64,000 nt of DNA from the NCBI RefSeq assembly GCF_025200715.1, contig NZ_CP104143.1, forward strand, positions 3,692,501 through 3,756,500, written 5' to 3'. The stretch comes from Rhizobium sullae (GTDB lineage: Bacteria; Pseudomonadota; Alphaproteobacteria; Rhizobiales; Rhizobiaceae). Below, piece after piece: positions 1 to 12,687 of this stretch. The notes beneath the pieces were generated by a model. The model was given only the letters and a program-made list of their open reading frames with translations. It made no database searches and had not been told where the DNA came from. Position 1 is the first letter of the stretch; each line of letters opens with the position of its first letter. A program made the translations under genes and the position numbers.

Positions 1-397
1 GGCTTCCAGGTGTCGGGTTTTGCCCTTTTGGGTTCAACTTGACGTCCGAAGCCGGTTCCAATGATGTCGTTGAAGGTCTAGCCGACCGGAAACGAAAGAG
101 GAGCCGGAGGTAGGAAGGAAGCTTGTCCCGAGGCATTGTTGTTGTTTGAAGGCTTTGGCGTTCATCTGACAGACGGTGCTGGATTGGCGTTGCCTGACCG
201 CGCGCCACCGGATTTGATCTCGAGAAGCTGGTCTTAAGATGAGATCGCAAGCGAGCTGCTCGGCGTAGCTCCAATAAAGCGATCTTATCGAACACGTCGA
301 TGGCATTGTTGGATTGACTGGGTTGTAAAAGGTAACCCGGTCTGTTGCCGTTCCTTGGGAACGGGCAACGAGATGATGAGCATTGGCAATGAGAACG
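1..397 (+). other. 3' part of the 16S-23S internal transcribed spacer
   Basis: This stretch precedes the 23S gene and carries no credible coding frame. It contains hairpin-forming sequence, for example a stem around 345-371 just before the mature 23S start. The tRNA-Ile and tRNA-Ala genes that usually sit in this spacer would lie further left, outside the window. The bases just before 398 can pair with bases after 3337, which forms the processing stem around the 23S gene. Confidence 0.8.
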
Positions 398-3346
<2,949 letters not shown>

Positions 3347-3464
3347 CTCATTGACCATGCTCATCAACGCGCCAAAGGCGCCGATGACCATCGATACGTG
3401 TTCAAAACAAAACACGAGTGACAAATCACTCCTGTACCAGCTTCTCAATTAGTTGCGCTTCGCT

Positions 3465-3582
3465 GACCTGGTGGTTATGGCGGGGTGGCTGCACCCGTTC
3501 CCATTCCGAACACGGCCGTGAAACGCCCCAGCGCCCATGGTACTTCGTCTCAAGACGCGGGAGAGTCGGTCGCTGCCAGGTC
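3465..3582 (+). rRNA. rrf: 5S ribosomal RNA
   Basis: About 118 nt, starting GACCTGGTGGTTATGGCGGG and closing with CGCTGCCAGGTC. The two ends are complementary, as expected for helix I of 5S rRNA. The conserved loop sequence CCCATTCCGAACACGG is present in the first half. It lies 118 bp after the 23S gene in the same direction and belongs to the same rRNA operon. Confidence 0.95.
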
Positions 3583-3694
3583 TGCAAAACGCAACTAACA
3601 ATCTTCTCAACACCAAACTAACGGCCCAAAGCCAAGCAAAACGGGCCGCCCTCAAAGCGGTCCGTTCCGCTTTGAACAAAGAACACAAATATAA

Positions 3695-5575
<1,881 letters not shown>

Positions 5576-5664
5576 GTGCTGAGTTCCATCTTAAACAATC
5601 TACTGGGTGAACACTGGCCGGCTTTGCCGGCCAGCTTGATGCGGACCTGTTCGCGGGGGGGCAG

Positions 5665-6501
5665 CTATTCTGCCGCGCTCCGTGCGGTCAGGCGCTGGCG
5701 CTGCTTCACCCGGTGCCAAAGGTCCTGGGTTACGATCTGAAGTGCCGGCACGAAGTCGAAACAGTCCCGGCTTGGTACCCAGAAGCGGCCGAGGTAGAGT
5801 TCGTCGTTGAGAACCCCTTTTCTTTGCGCGCGATCACCACGGATCATGCTGTCACGCCACGGCTTGCCGTGCGGACCGACGACACCCAGTGTTTTGAGGC
5901 CTGATGCAATCTTTGCCGGCGACATGCCCTCGGCATACAACTGGAAAATCTGCTGAACGACTTGGGCTGCGTCGGCATCTACCGCCGTGAAGCCGAACAT
6001 ATATTGGCGATCGGCGTTGAAAGCGCCCGTATAGCGGTAGCCATATGAAAGACGCACAAGATGTTCGGCCTCGTAGAGGTCGTCCGGCATTGGCGCGATA
6101 TGACTGCCGCGTCCGAACATGCTGCCCTGATCATCGCGATAGTATTCGATCAGATCACTGGTCTTGATCTGGACGCCCGGATCGGCTGCCCAGAGTTCGA
6201 TGCCTTTTGCGTCAAGTTCACGCAGCAGCCGTTTCGCAACGGCAAGCCGTGAGCACAAGCGGTCCAGCGTATGGCAGAGGATGACATCGATCGCCTCTCC
6301 TTCAACATGTTCAAGGAGTTTGCGCACACCGGGCTGCGCCGTGAAGACGACTTCGCCGATGTCTGCATCGCGGCAGGTAGCTTCCAGTGACCAGCCGTTC
6401 TCCTTGATGAAGCCCTTGGCATAATGGAGCTGTGTCTCGAAGCAGGCGCCGAGATGGGGTGTGGTCGAACTGCGTGCATAGAACAGAACGTTCCTCGTCA
6501 T
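5665..6501 (-). CDS. short serine recombinase paralogue, catalytic site degenerate
   Basis: 278 aa, similar to the neighbouring 615-aa recombinase over its first half (YARSSTTP; LNDELYLGR versus LHNELYVGR), and on the same strand 89 bp upstream of it. It keeps S12 and R10, but two arginines expected in the active site are changed: TSRPG becomes TAQPG, and DRLSRD becomes DRLCSR, which shifts the last arginine. It stops after the Recombinase domain (WHRVKQRQRLT) and has no zinc ribbon or coiled coil. It may be a decaying copy, or a DNA-binding partner or regulator that lacks strand cleavage. The reading frame is intact. Confidence 0.8.
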   Translation of the reverse strand: MTRNVLFYARSSTTPHLGACFETQLHYAKGFIKENGWSLEATCRDADIGEVVFTAQPGVRKLLEHVEGEAIDVILCHTLDRLCSRLAVAKRLLRELDAKGIELWAADPGVQIKTSDLIEYYRDDQGSMFGRGSHIAPMPDDLYEAEHLVRLSYGYRYTGAFNADRQYMFGFTAVDADAAQVVQQIFQLYAEGMSPAKIASGLKTLGVVGPHGKPWRDSMIRGDRAQRKGVLNDELYLGRFWVPSRDCFDFVPALQIVTQDLWHRVKQRQRLTARSAAE

Positions 6502-6660
6502 TGTGGACCCTCAGTTGAGATGAAAACTTTCTCGGGGGACATGGTAACCGGCTGCGGGAGACCTGAGAGCCCCCGCAGCGCTGCCAGGCCGTCATGGCCT
6601 GGCGTCAGTGCGTGATGGAAATTAACGACCATCCGTAGGAACTGCCCGTGGGGAGAGGTG

Positions 6661-6682
6661 ATTGCCGATGGCAATAATTGCC
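6661..6682. promoter_or_regulatory. overlapping palindromes of the ATTGCC/GGCAAT half-site
   Basis: ATTGCC-GAT-GGCAAT-A-ATTGCC gives two overlapping perfect inverted repeats. It lies in the gap between the unknown gene ending at 6711 and the start of the short recombinase at 6501, so it could be an operator for the recombinase pair. The 13-bp core GGCAATAATTGCC recurs as GGCAATTATTGCC at 12645-12657 and as the half-site GGCAATAAT near 18075. Confidence 0.45.
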
Positions 6683-6710
6683 GCAATCACGCTCGCCGGC
6701 GTCGGCGTGG

Positions 6711-7637
6711 CTAGTAGTCCATAGCGGCGCGGTAAGCCGCGGCCTCGTTGGTGTTGCCACGAAAGCGGCCATCGCGCTGAGGCTCGAGGATCTGCTGCTG
6801 GATACTGTCGCGGGCGCCGAGCCAGTACCAGCCGCTTTGATCGGGCAGGATTACGAACACCTCGTTCGGGGTGATCCTGATGCGGGTTGCTCCCGTCTCA
6901 GCCTTGATCGCCTCACGAAAAAGCTGGTCGCGTTTGCTGTTCGCGCCTGTCTTCTTCGCTTTGGATGCCGGCTCCCTGGAGGCGATCGTCGAGGGAGCGA
7001 TGCGTTTGGTCAGAACCAGCACGTGGCTGACCTTCTTGCGGCGCCCCTCGGCCTCGTCGATGTCGATCACAATGCCGCGGCTGAAGATGTCGCAGAAAAC
7101 TCCGCCGCTTACGGCAACGCAATACGCGCGGAGGAATACGACGCAGGGATGATCGCGCTCAACGCCGGTTCGGGCGTTCAGATAGGCGGCGAGTGTCGGC
7201 CGGTCTGGAAGACGGCGCCAGTATCCGACATATCCAAGAAGGCGCAGTGCCCCCTCGACCTCTCCGTCATAGGTTCTTTTGATCGGAGGAGTGCGTGGGA
7301 AGTCGAGCCACCGCGAGCCGTAGCGCACCTGGCGGATTGCATCTTTCGCTTTAGACAAACTTGCGCCGGTGATCGACGCGATAACACCCGGCCCGGGATA
7401 GAGGCGCGATTTAGTGTCGTTGTCGACGTCGTGCAGGTAACGCGTTTTGACTGCCCCGGTATCGGAAGCAGGCTTGGTTACCTGATGTTTTGCGCGATCT
7501 TTCGGACCCAGAGCGGATTCCGAGGGAATGCCGGCGGTGCCCGACTTGCCAGGGGCGAAAGCCAGACTCTTTTGGCGATCGTCCTTAAAGCGGGCGAACT
7601 CGCAGTTCTCTTCCTGCGAGAATGGGGGATGCGACAT
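6711..7637 (-). CDS. uncharacterised protein
   Basis: 308 aa from the ATG at 7637, chosen because AAAGGAG lies 7 nt upstream; an upstream in-frame extension to 7877 has no such signal. I recognise no family. The middle part is hydrophobic and ordered (HPCVVFLRAYCVAVSGGVFC, RGIVIDIDEAEGRRKKVSH), followed by a basic linker and a C-terminal piece with alternating beta-like residues (TRIRITPNEVFVILPDQSGW). No signal peptide or clear catalytic motif is seen. It precedes the two serine recombinases on the same strand and may be part of the same mobile unit. The long opposite-strand frame over this region has less protein-like composition. Confidence 0.55.
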   Translation of the reverse strand: MSHPPFSQEENCEFARFKDDRQKSLAFAPGKSGTAGIPSESALGPKDRAKHQVTKPASDTGAVKTRYLHDVDNDTKSRLYPGPGVIASITGASLSKAKDAIRQVRYGSRWLDFPRTPPIKRTYDGEVEGALRLLGYVGYWRRLPDRPTLAAYLNARTGVERDHPCVVFLRAYCVAVSGGVFCDIFSRGIVIDIDEAEGRRKKVSHVLVLTKRIAPSTIASREPASKAKKTGANSKRDQLFREAIKAETGATRIRITPNEVFVILPDQSGWYWLGARDSIQQQILEPQRDGRFRGNTNEAAAYRAAMDY

Positions 7638-7806
7638 GTTGGCTCCTTTCACGAGCAGATCTTCGTCGTCGTCTACGACGAAGATCTGCGCGAAGAGCCT
7701 GATCGCGCATGCGGCCGGTGCTGACCCCGAAGCCGGGATCCTTTTTGCACTCAATGTCCCGGGACGGCTGGATTGCGGCGCCGTCGACATGGTGTTTGTG
7801 ATCCAT
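7585..7806 (-). CDS. possible small leader ORF
   Basis: 73 codons from an ATG with an excellent ribosome binding site (GGAAAGGAGG, 5 nt spacing). It starts MDHKHHVDGA, runs into an arginine-rich stretch, and overlaps the start of the next gene (7637) in another frame. The strong Shine-Dalgarno sequence is the main support; the protein composition is unconvincing after about residue 40. It may be a leader peptide whose translation affects the downstream hairpin and gene, or the site may serve an upstream start of the downstream gene. Confidence 0.3.
   Translation of the reverse strand: MDHKHHVDGAAIQPSRDIECKKDPGFGVSTGRMRDQALRADLRRRRRRRSARERSQHVASPILAGRELRVRPL
7655..7689. repeat. perfect 15-bp inverted repeat with 5-nt loop
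   Basis: GCAGATCTTCGTCGT and ACGACGAAGATCTGC are exact reverse complements separated by CGTCT. On the minus strand the hairpin ends just before the AAAGGAG ribosome binding site of the gene starting at 7637. There is no T-run, so it is not a standard terminator. A leader hairpin that controls translation, or a protein-binding palindrome, would both fit. Confidence 0.75.
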
Positions 7807-7884
7807 GGGCGCCTCCTTTCCGTTGTGGGCTGGCCTGTTGACACTTGTCGGCGCCAATAGCTCATAAAGCCGAGCAATTCTCAA

Positions 7885-8257
7885 GTGTCTGTATTTACAT
7901 GGCTATCGATGCTAATTTGCTGAGAACTGCCCCGAATCTCGAAATGGGACAGAGGGAACCCCTGAGCGATCAGAACGCGCAACTCCGACCGGCAATGACA
8001 GTAAGTCATTGTTAAGCATGAATTTATGAAAATGCTGTTGCGCATACGCAACACATTGATTGCGCGGTGAGCTATCCGTCAATCATGCCTGCGTGCAGCC
8101 TCCCCGCGAAACTGCTCGAAACATTCGATTCAGGATAAACGGCGTTTAACCGAGTAATGGGGGGAGGAGTCGTAGAGTTTGCAAACGCCGTTAGGTGTTC
8201 CCATGGACAGCGATGGCCCAAGGCCGGAACCGCAGGTGGCAGGTCGAACGAAACCGC
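7885..8257. other. gene-free stretch with small palindromes
   Basis: No gene seen. It is the upstream region of the minus-strand genes starting at 7806 or 7637 and is less GC-rich than its neighbours. Two short perfect inverted repeats stand out: AATGAC-AGTAA-GTCATT at 7994-8010 and TGTTGCG-CATA-CGCAACA at 8036-8053. Both have the size of operator sites for dimeric repressors. Confidence 0.5.
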
Positions 8258-8593
8258 TCAGCCGCTCTCCTCGGCACCGACAGGAAAGAGCAGATGGGGC
8301 TTGCGGCGGAAGGGCCAGTCGCCATCTCCGTACTTCTCGACGAGTTCATCGAAGACGGTGCGGGAGGCGCGTTCGTCGAAACCCTGTCGAACGAGCATCG
8401 GGATGACGACAGAGCGAAAGGCTTCCAACGCGTCGTGGTTCCCCTTCGCTACCATGCTCGAAATCGACATGAACAGCGCCGTTCGCGCCACGTCGTCGCG
8501 TCCCGGGCGTTTGGCCTTTCGGTCGGCATCGCGCAGCTTTTGCTGGCGTTCGCGCTGCTTGTGGTTGCGGATCTCTTCGGACTTCGCTGGCAT
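8258..8593 (-). CDS. small uncharacterised charged protein
   Basis: 111 aa from the ATG at 8593, chosen over an upstream start because GGGAAGAG lies a few bases before it. The first 35 residues are strongly charged and probably helical (KSEEIRNHKQRERQQKLRDA). The rest looks folded (ARTALFMSISSMVAKGNHDA, then FDERASRTVFDELVEKYGD). I do not recognise the family. It resembles small helper proteins of plasmids and integrative elements in length and charge only. It is isolated on the minus strand with a long non-coding region on both sides. Confidence 0.55.
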   Translation of the reverse strand: MPAKSEEIRNHKQRERQQKLRDADRKAKRPGRDDVARTALFMSISSMVAKGNHDALEAFRSVVIPMLVRQGFDERASRTVFDELVEKYGDGDWPFRRKPHLLFPVGAEESG

Positions 8594-9443
8594 GCACTCT
8601 TCCCAATCACGTCTCCGGCTACCGATGCCAGACCGCATTCCTGTCCGCAACGCCGTTTGCGGGGAATCGAAAATCCCGGTTTATGAATCGTTTTTTTGGA
8701 GTTCTGAATCAAATGAGCGCAATTTGAGATGCATTGCGGGCACGTTGGAACGGGTGGAGATGACTTGGCGACCGGCAAACGGCGTTCGTGAATCAGATGA
8801 CCAGCATTCGGAATCGGAAATCTCAAAACCGGAATCAAATGAGCGCAATTTGTCTCAACGTGTGGGCACGTTGAGATGACGTGTGCGCAACCTGACGGAA
8901 ATCGCCAGCGGTTTGCAGTCGCGCTTGCGCCTGATCGACCGTTTCCATTTTGAAGCATGAGGTGGCGGATCGATATCTTCCTGTTCGGCTCATCTACGAA
9001 GCCACGTGTAATATGTCCCTGCAGTTCGTGCGGAATGTGCCATCTCTGGATGGCAATCGGGCCTTCCCCCTGGACGGCGAGATGGTGGCTTCGTGTTTAC
9101 TTCGTCGGACGTTTCCTTGACCGCAAGAGTTCTTCGTGAAGGCCGTAAACGCGCGAGGTCGCCCTATCCGGCTCTGCGGATGGACTGCTACCTGGAATAA
9201 CGTCTACAGAGCATAAAGAACAAATTATTTTGCAAATCCGTATAAATTGGAATGCGTTGGCTAAAATCCTCCCTGTTGATAAATAAATAAGCCGAAAGCA
9301 ACAGGAAAATTAAGATTATAACCGGAATTATACTACGTGAATGAATTACCTGAATTTGCAGTATGACCGTATTGGCGCAATAATATGATAATTCGATGAG
9401 AGATGCATCGGATACATTGTAAACACGTCACACGGAGACTTCC
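8594..9443. other. 850-bp non-coding region with repeats and an AT-rich segment
   Basis: I see no convincing gene here. The left half carries two copies of a 21-bp direct repeat and a perfect inverted repeat (listed separately). The segment from about 9210 to 9420 is distinctly AT-rich (for example TTGATAAATAAATAAG) compared with surrounding DNA and precedes the DUF3102-like gene at 9444. It may hold that gene's promoter, or act as an origin or partition site of a mobile element. Confidence 0.5.
8706..8876. repeat. direct repeat pair plus inverted repeat
   Basis: GAATCAAATGAGCGCAATTTG (21 bp, given here only to mark it by its ends GAATCAAATG and GCGCAATTTG) occurs at 8706-8726 and again at 8832-8852. 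Each copy is followed by a further shared GGGCACGTTG and GAGATGAC, so the repeat unit is about 55 bp with divergence in the middle. The second copy also contains a perfect inverted repeat TCTCAACGTG-TGGG-CACGTTGAGA at 8853-8876. Iterons of a replication or partition protein, or operators, would look like this. Confidence 0.65.
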
Positions 9444-10613
9444 ATGCATACAAAGAGCACCTACATGACCACGACTGCCGCCTACTCCTACGAAGATAAC
9501 GGTATCGGGCAGCTACGCGATCGGCTCGAAACCAAAGCGGCCCACATCTTCGACCTTGGCCGGCGCACAACCGAACAGACCTTCGAACTCGGCGACCATC
9601 TGGCACAGGCGGCGGACCTGCTTCCCGATGGCAGGTTCGACAAATGGGTGAAGGTGCGCTGCGGTCTCTCAGCGCGCAGCGCTCGCAACAATATGGCGGT
9701 GTTCCGCAATCTCGGTCGGTTTCGCGACGAGCTTGTCGACCTCTCGGTCGGAGCGACCGTTCTGTACCACCTGAGTTCGGCGACACCGGAAAAGGTCGAG
9801 GCGGCGATTGCCTTCGCCGAAGATAATGGGCGGCTGCAGGTCGCGGATGTGAAGGCCATTCTGGCCGGCGACGAGGAGGGCGACGACAAGCCGGAGACGG
9901 GCGACCGGTTCCGCGTCGGCGGCATCAGTGGGTTGAAGGCGCTGATTGCCATCAAGATCCGCGACGGGCTGAAGGCGTTCGTCGCCCATGTCGTCACCAT
10001 CTGCCGGGCAATCGAGGCTGCGCTGGCCAAACCGCGTGTCATCAAGGAAGCGCTGGCCAAGGAGATCCAGGACATCGCCCGCGTGGCGCGCCAGGAACTC
10101 GAGAGCCTGGCACTGTTCATCGAGCCGGAACTCGATGGGGGTCGCAACACCCGTCCTACGAAGTTCCCGAAGAAGACTGGCTGGGTCGAGGTCAACGACA
10201 CGCTCTATACATTGGGTGGTGTCGATGGTTGGCCGAAGTCGAAAGAGATGCGTGACTGGCTTGCGCAGCATGTGCTTCCGGTTCTCGGCTGGGCAGTGTC
10301 CAAGGAGCGGAAGCCGGAATGGCCGCTCGAGGCACTGCGCACTTCGGCCGCAGAACCGGCACCAACCATTGAGGTGGAAAACGTCGCCGACTACCATGAT
10401 GCCGCGCCGGGCATGCCGGATGAGGTCTCGAATGGTGCCGAAGTCTCGGACGAGCGGATCGAGCGGTTTGGCAAGTCGCTGGAAGAGGCCACGGGTGGCT
10501 TCATGACTGTCAGCGGCGAAACGTCGAGGAATCGCAAACGGTTTGCGACAGTACCGCCGCTCGCGGATGACGCTGTCGTCGAGGCAGAACCGGCGTCCGC
10601 CCTGGTGCGGTGA
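9444..10613 (+). CDS. DUF3102-like protein
   Basis: 389 aa. Residues about 20-150 look like DUF3102: LGRRTTEQTFELGDHLAQA, then a short DGRFDKWVKVRCGLSARSA segment typical of these helix-rich proteins, which often sit beside partition and mobile-element genes. The C-terminal half is long, acidic and probably flexible. The ATG at 9444 has GGAG about 6 nt upstream; the next ATG at codon 8 is a possible alternative. The gene is the first of a plus-strand series that continues to 17880, and an intrinsic terminator follows it. A role in DNA binding or plasmid-like maintenance is an inference. Confidence 0.65.
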   Translation: MHTKSTYMTTTAAYSYEDNGIGQLRDRLETKAAHIFDLGRRTTEQTFELGDHLAQAADLLPDGRFDKWVKVRCGLSARSARNNMAVFRNLGRFRDELVDLSVGATVLYHLSSATPEKVEAAIAFAEDNGRLQVADVKAILAGDEEGDDKPETGDRFRVGGISGLKALIAIKIRDGLKAFVAHVVTICRAIEAALAKPRVIKEALAKEIQDIARVARQELESLALFIEPELDGGRNTRPTKFPKKTGWVEVNDTLYTLGGVDGWPKSKEMRDWLAQHVLPVLGWAVSKERKPEWPLEALRTSAAEPAPTIEVENVADYHDAAPGMPDEVSNGAEVSDERIERFGKSLEEATGGFMTVSGETSRNRKRFATVPPLADDAVVEAEPASALVR

Positions 10614-10659
10614 GACGCGTCTTGCTCGAGGCCGTGAACTGGCCTTCCCGCCAAACCCG

Positions 10660-10690
10660 AAAGGGCCGCATGTCGGCCCTTTTCTTTTTG
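10660..10690 (+). terminator. intrinsic terminator after the DUF3102-like gene
   Basis: AAAGGGCCG-CATGT-CGGCCCTTT forms a perfect 9-bp stem followed by TTCTTTTTGG-type T-rich sequence. It starts 47 bp after the stop codon at 10613 and separates this gene from the following block. Confidence 0.85.
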
Positions 10691-10942
10691 GTTGTCGATG
10701 GCCACGGAAACGCTCGACCGGCTCGTGTCGGTCGATGGAAGCGTCCATCGGTTTTGGACTTCGTGAGCCCGACGTTAACTATGTACCGGCTTTGTTCTTT
10801 TTTGCTCTCCCGGGTCCTTGAGCCCGGCTCCCGGTCCTGCCAGGTTAGGGCTGTTCGGAAGACCGGACACAAAACGGCCCAAGGCAGCGCGCCAACGCTA
10901 CCAAGGGCCTGACCCTCAGCCTTCGTGAAAAGGAATCGGGCT

Positions 10943-12031
10943 ATGAGCACCATTACCTCTACACTTCCCAATGGGGAAGTTCTCCGTTCGACCGTCGTCG
11001 CGGCATCCATGTTCTCCCAACGCTCGTCCGGCCCCGGCGCCCGGGTCGGCATCGGCGCCCGCAGCAGTGTCGCCGAGCCGGCGGCGTTGCGCCGTCATCC
11101 GCACATCGTTCGTTTTGCCGAAGTCGAGGCTGATCTCGATCTGCTGATCGATCGTGCCATCGCGGCGATCGCCGACGGCGAACCGGTCGAGGACGAGATC
11201 CTCGGCCATTACGTTCACATCGCCTCGCTCGTCCGTGCGGTGTCGTTCCGGGAAGGCAAGTTGCTGGAGCAGGCGGTCGAGCGGCTGGCCAAAGCCAATC
11301 CGAACGTAACGGTGCTGACGCAGTCGCTCAAACTGCCGTTGGTCAAGGCGGCGCTCGAGGCCGTTTCCGGAAACGACTGGGAAAGCCTCGACGGCATCAA
11401 GCTCGACTGTGAGGCGCCGGCGAAGGGCAGCTACACGCCGGACCTTATCGTCGTGAACCGCGCCCGGCACACGGCCTACATCCTCGACCTGAAGCGCTCG
11501 CTCGCTTCTTACGGCGACACAAGCCGCCTCGAGGAGTTGAAGCTGAAAATGATGGCGTCGGCCATGGTGCTGCCGGATTGGCTCTACAAGCATCACAAAC
11601 GGATGATGGTCGACACCGTCGAGGTTGCGATTGTCGATGGCGCCAGCCGCCCGAGCGATCATGCCACCGGCATCTGGGCGCTGTCAGAGATCGACGACCT
11701 CCTGGAGATCGACGGTGTCGCGGCCTGCATGGCTGAATTGCGGTCGCGCTTCGGTCGCCGGGTGCAGCAGCTTCTCGAAGCGGAAGCGCGCAAGGCGCTC
11801 GGCCTCATGGTGACGGCTGCATCAGATGCGGCGGCGACCTTGAACATGAGTGGCAAACCACTGATCACGTTGAATGGTCCGGATCGCAGTTACGAGGATG
11901 AGCAGGCTGTGATGTCGCGAGGTGAGTTCGACGGTCCCTATGATCTCGATCGCTTCGACGAGGATCAGGACGACGAACCGGAACCGGTCCGTATCCGGGT
12001 TGGTTTTGCCCGCCGTCCGCGCCGACACTGA
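10943..12031 (+). CDS. uncharacterised protein with a PD-(D/E)XK-like motif
   Basis: 362 aa from the ATG at 10943, preceded by AAGGA; a GTG at 10925 is a weaker alternative. The middle of the protein reads YTPDLIVVNRARHTAYILDL followed by KRSL, which fits the PD ... (D/E)xK core of restriction-endonuclease-fold proteins (Asp in PDL, Asp and Lys in LDLK). The C-terminal 40 residues are acidic and then basic. It lies 5' of the AAA-protease genes in the same direction with a 113-bp gap to the next gene. If the fold is right it may cut or bind DNA; the catalytic glutamates have not been confirmed and the family is unknown to me. Confidence 0.55.
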   Translation: MSTITSTLPNGEVLRSTVVAASMFSQRSSGPGARVGIGARSSVAEPAALRRHPHIVRFAEVEADLDLLIDRAIAAIADGEPVEDEILGHYVHIASLVRAVSFREGKLLEQAVERLAKANPNVTVLTQSLKLPLVKAALEAVSGNDWESLDGIKLDCEAPAKGSYTPDLIVVNRARHTAYILDLKRSLASYGDTSRLEELKLKMMASAMVLPDWLYKHHKRMMVDTVEVAIVDGASRPSDHATGIWALSEIDDLLEIDGVAACMAELRSRFGRRVQQLLEAEARKALGLMVTAASDAAATLNMSGKPLITLNGPDRSYEDEQAVMSRGEFDGPYDLDRFDEDQDDEPEPVRIRVGFARRPRRH

Positions 12032-12144
12032 TCGGGCCGTAGCCCACCGGCACTGAACGCAGCCGCGCCGTGAGCGCGCGGTCTGCTTCTCCCCTTCCAT
12101 TCCGATAACGCCGGACGCCGATGCGCTCCGGTGAGGAGACAGTC

Positions 12145-12687
12145 ATGTCCATCGATATCCACAGCCCGTCTGTGGCCGGCTTCCGTTGCGAAGCGGTCAC
12201 CTCGAATACCATCGCGCTGCCTTGCCTTCACAGCAGGCTGGCGAATATTCTCCATGCCCAATCCGCTGATGTGGATCTCGGCGCGAACCATCCCGATGAT
12301 CCCGCTGTCCTGATCGGCCTGGGATTCGCCTTCGTTCGACAAGGCCGTTTGCTGGATGGACGTGTGCCAGAATTTTTGATCGCTCGGTTGGGCGCCCTTG
12401 CCGAGGATGGCAATGCGGCATGCCGTCTGATGCTCGATTGGCTGCGGAACCGCAATCGGGATTTTGCTTGGTTCCGAAACGGGCATCTGACTCGGCCAAA
12501 TATGGCCGTTGCGTCGGCTGACACCCGTCCACCGCGCCGTTCGCCGCGTGAGCGTGTGTTGGCGACTATCGCGAAACCTGATCACATTGGCGGACGGCGG
12601 CGCACCCGGACACGGCCGCGCGATCCGGTCCCGAACCCCAAAAAGGCAATTATTGCCGCGGAGAGAGGAGGGCGTGTTGATGGATAA
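12145..12687 (+). CDS. uncharacterised protein upstream of the split FtsH genes
   Basis: 180 aa from the ATG at 12145, chosen because GAGGAG lies 6-7 nt upstream. The N-terminal 120 residues look folded and include LGFAFVRQGRLLDGRVPEFL and NAACRLMLDWLRNRNRD; the C-terminus is basic and proline-rich. No family recognised. Its end overlaps the start of the AAA ATPase gene by 8 bp, which suggests translational coupling and a joint role with it, for example as an adaptor. Confidence 0.55.
   Translation: MSIDIHSPSVAGFRCEAVTSNTIALPCLHSRLANILHAQSADVDLGANHPDDPAVLIGLGFAFVRQGRLLDGRVPEFLIARLGALAEDGNAACRLMLDWLRNRNRDFAWFRNGHLTRPNMAVASADTRPPRRSPRERVLATIAKPDHIGGRRRTRTRPRDPVPNPKKAIIAAERGGRVDG
12645..12657. 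promoter_or_regulatory. GGCAATTATTGCC palindrome before the AAA gene
   Basis: Perfect 6+1+6 palindrome, 22 bp before the AAA ATPase start codon and just before its GGAGG ribosome binding site. It matches the core at 6670-6682 except for the central base. A shared regulator of the recombinase and AAA genes is possible. Confidence 0.45.

Noticed and set aside
6678..7724. 348-codon plus-strand frame
   Set aside because: Opposite to the minus-strand gene 6711-7637, which has a good ribosome binding site and more protein-like sequence.
8449..8958. 169-codon minus-strand frame with NCAHLI repeated
   Set aside because: The repeated peptide comes from the DNA direct repeat at 8706 and 8832; the frame overlaps the 111-aa gene in another frame and has no ribosome binding site.
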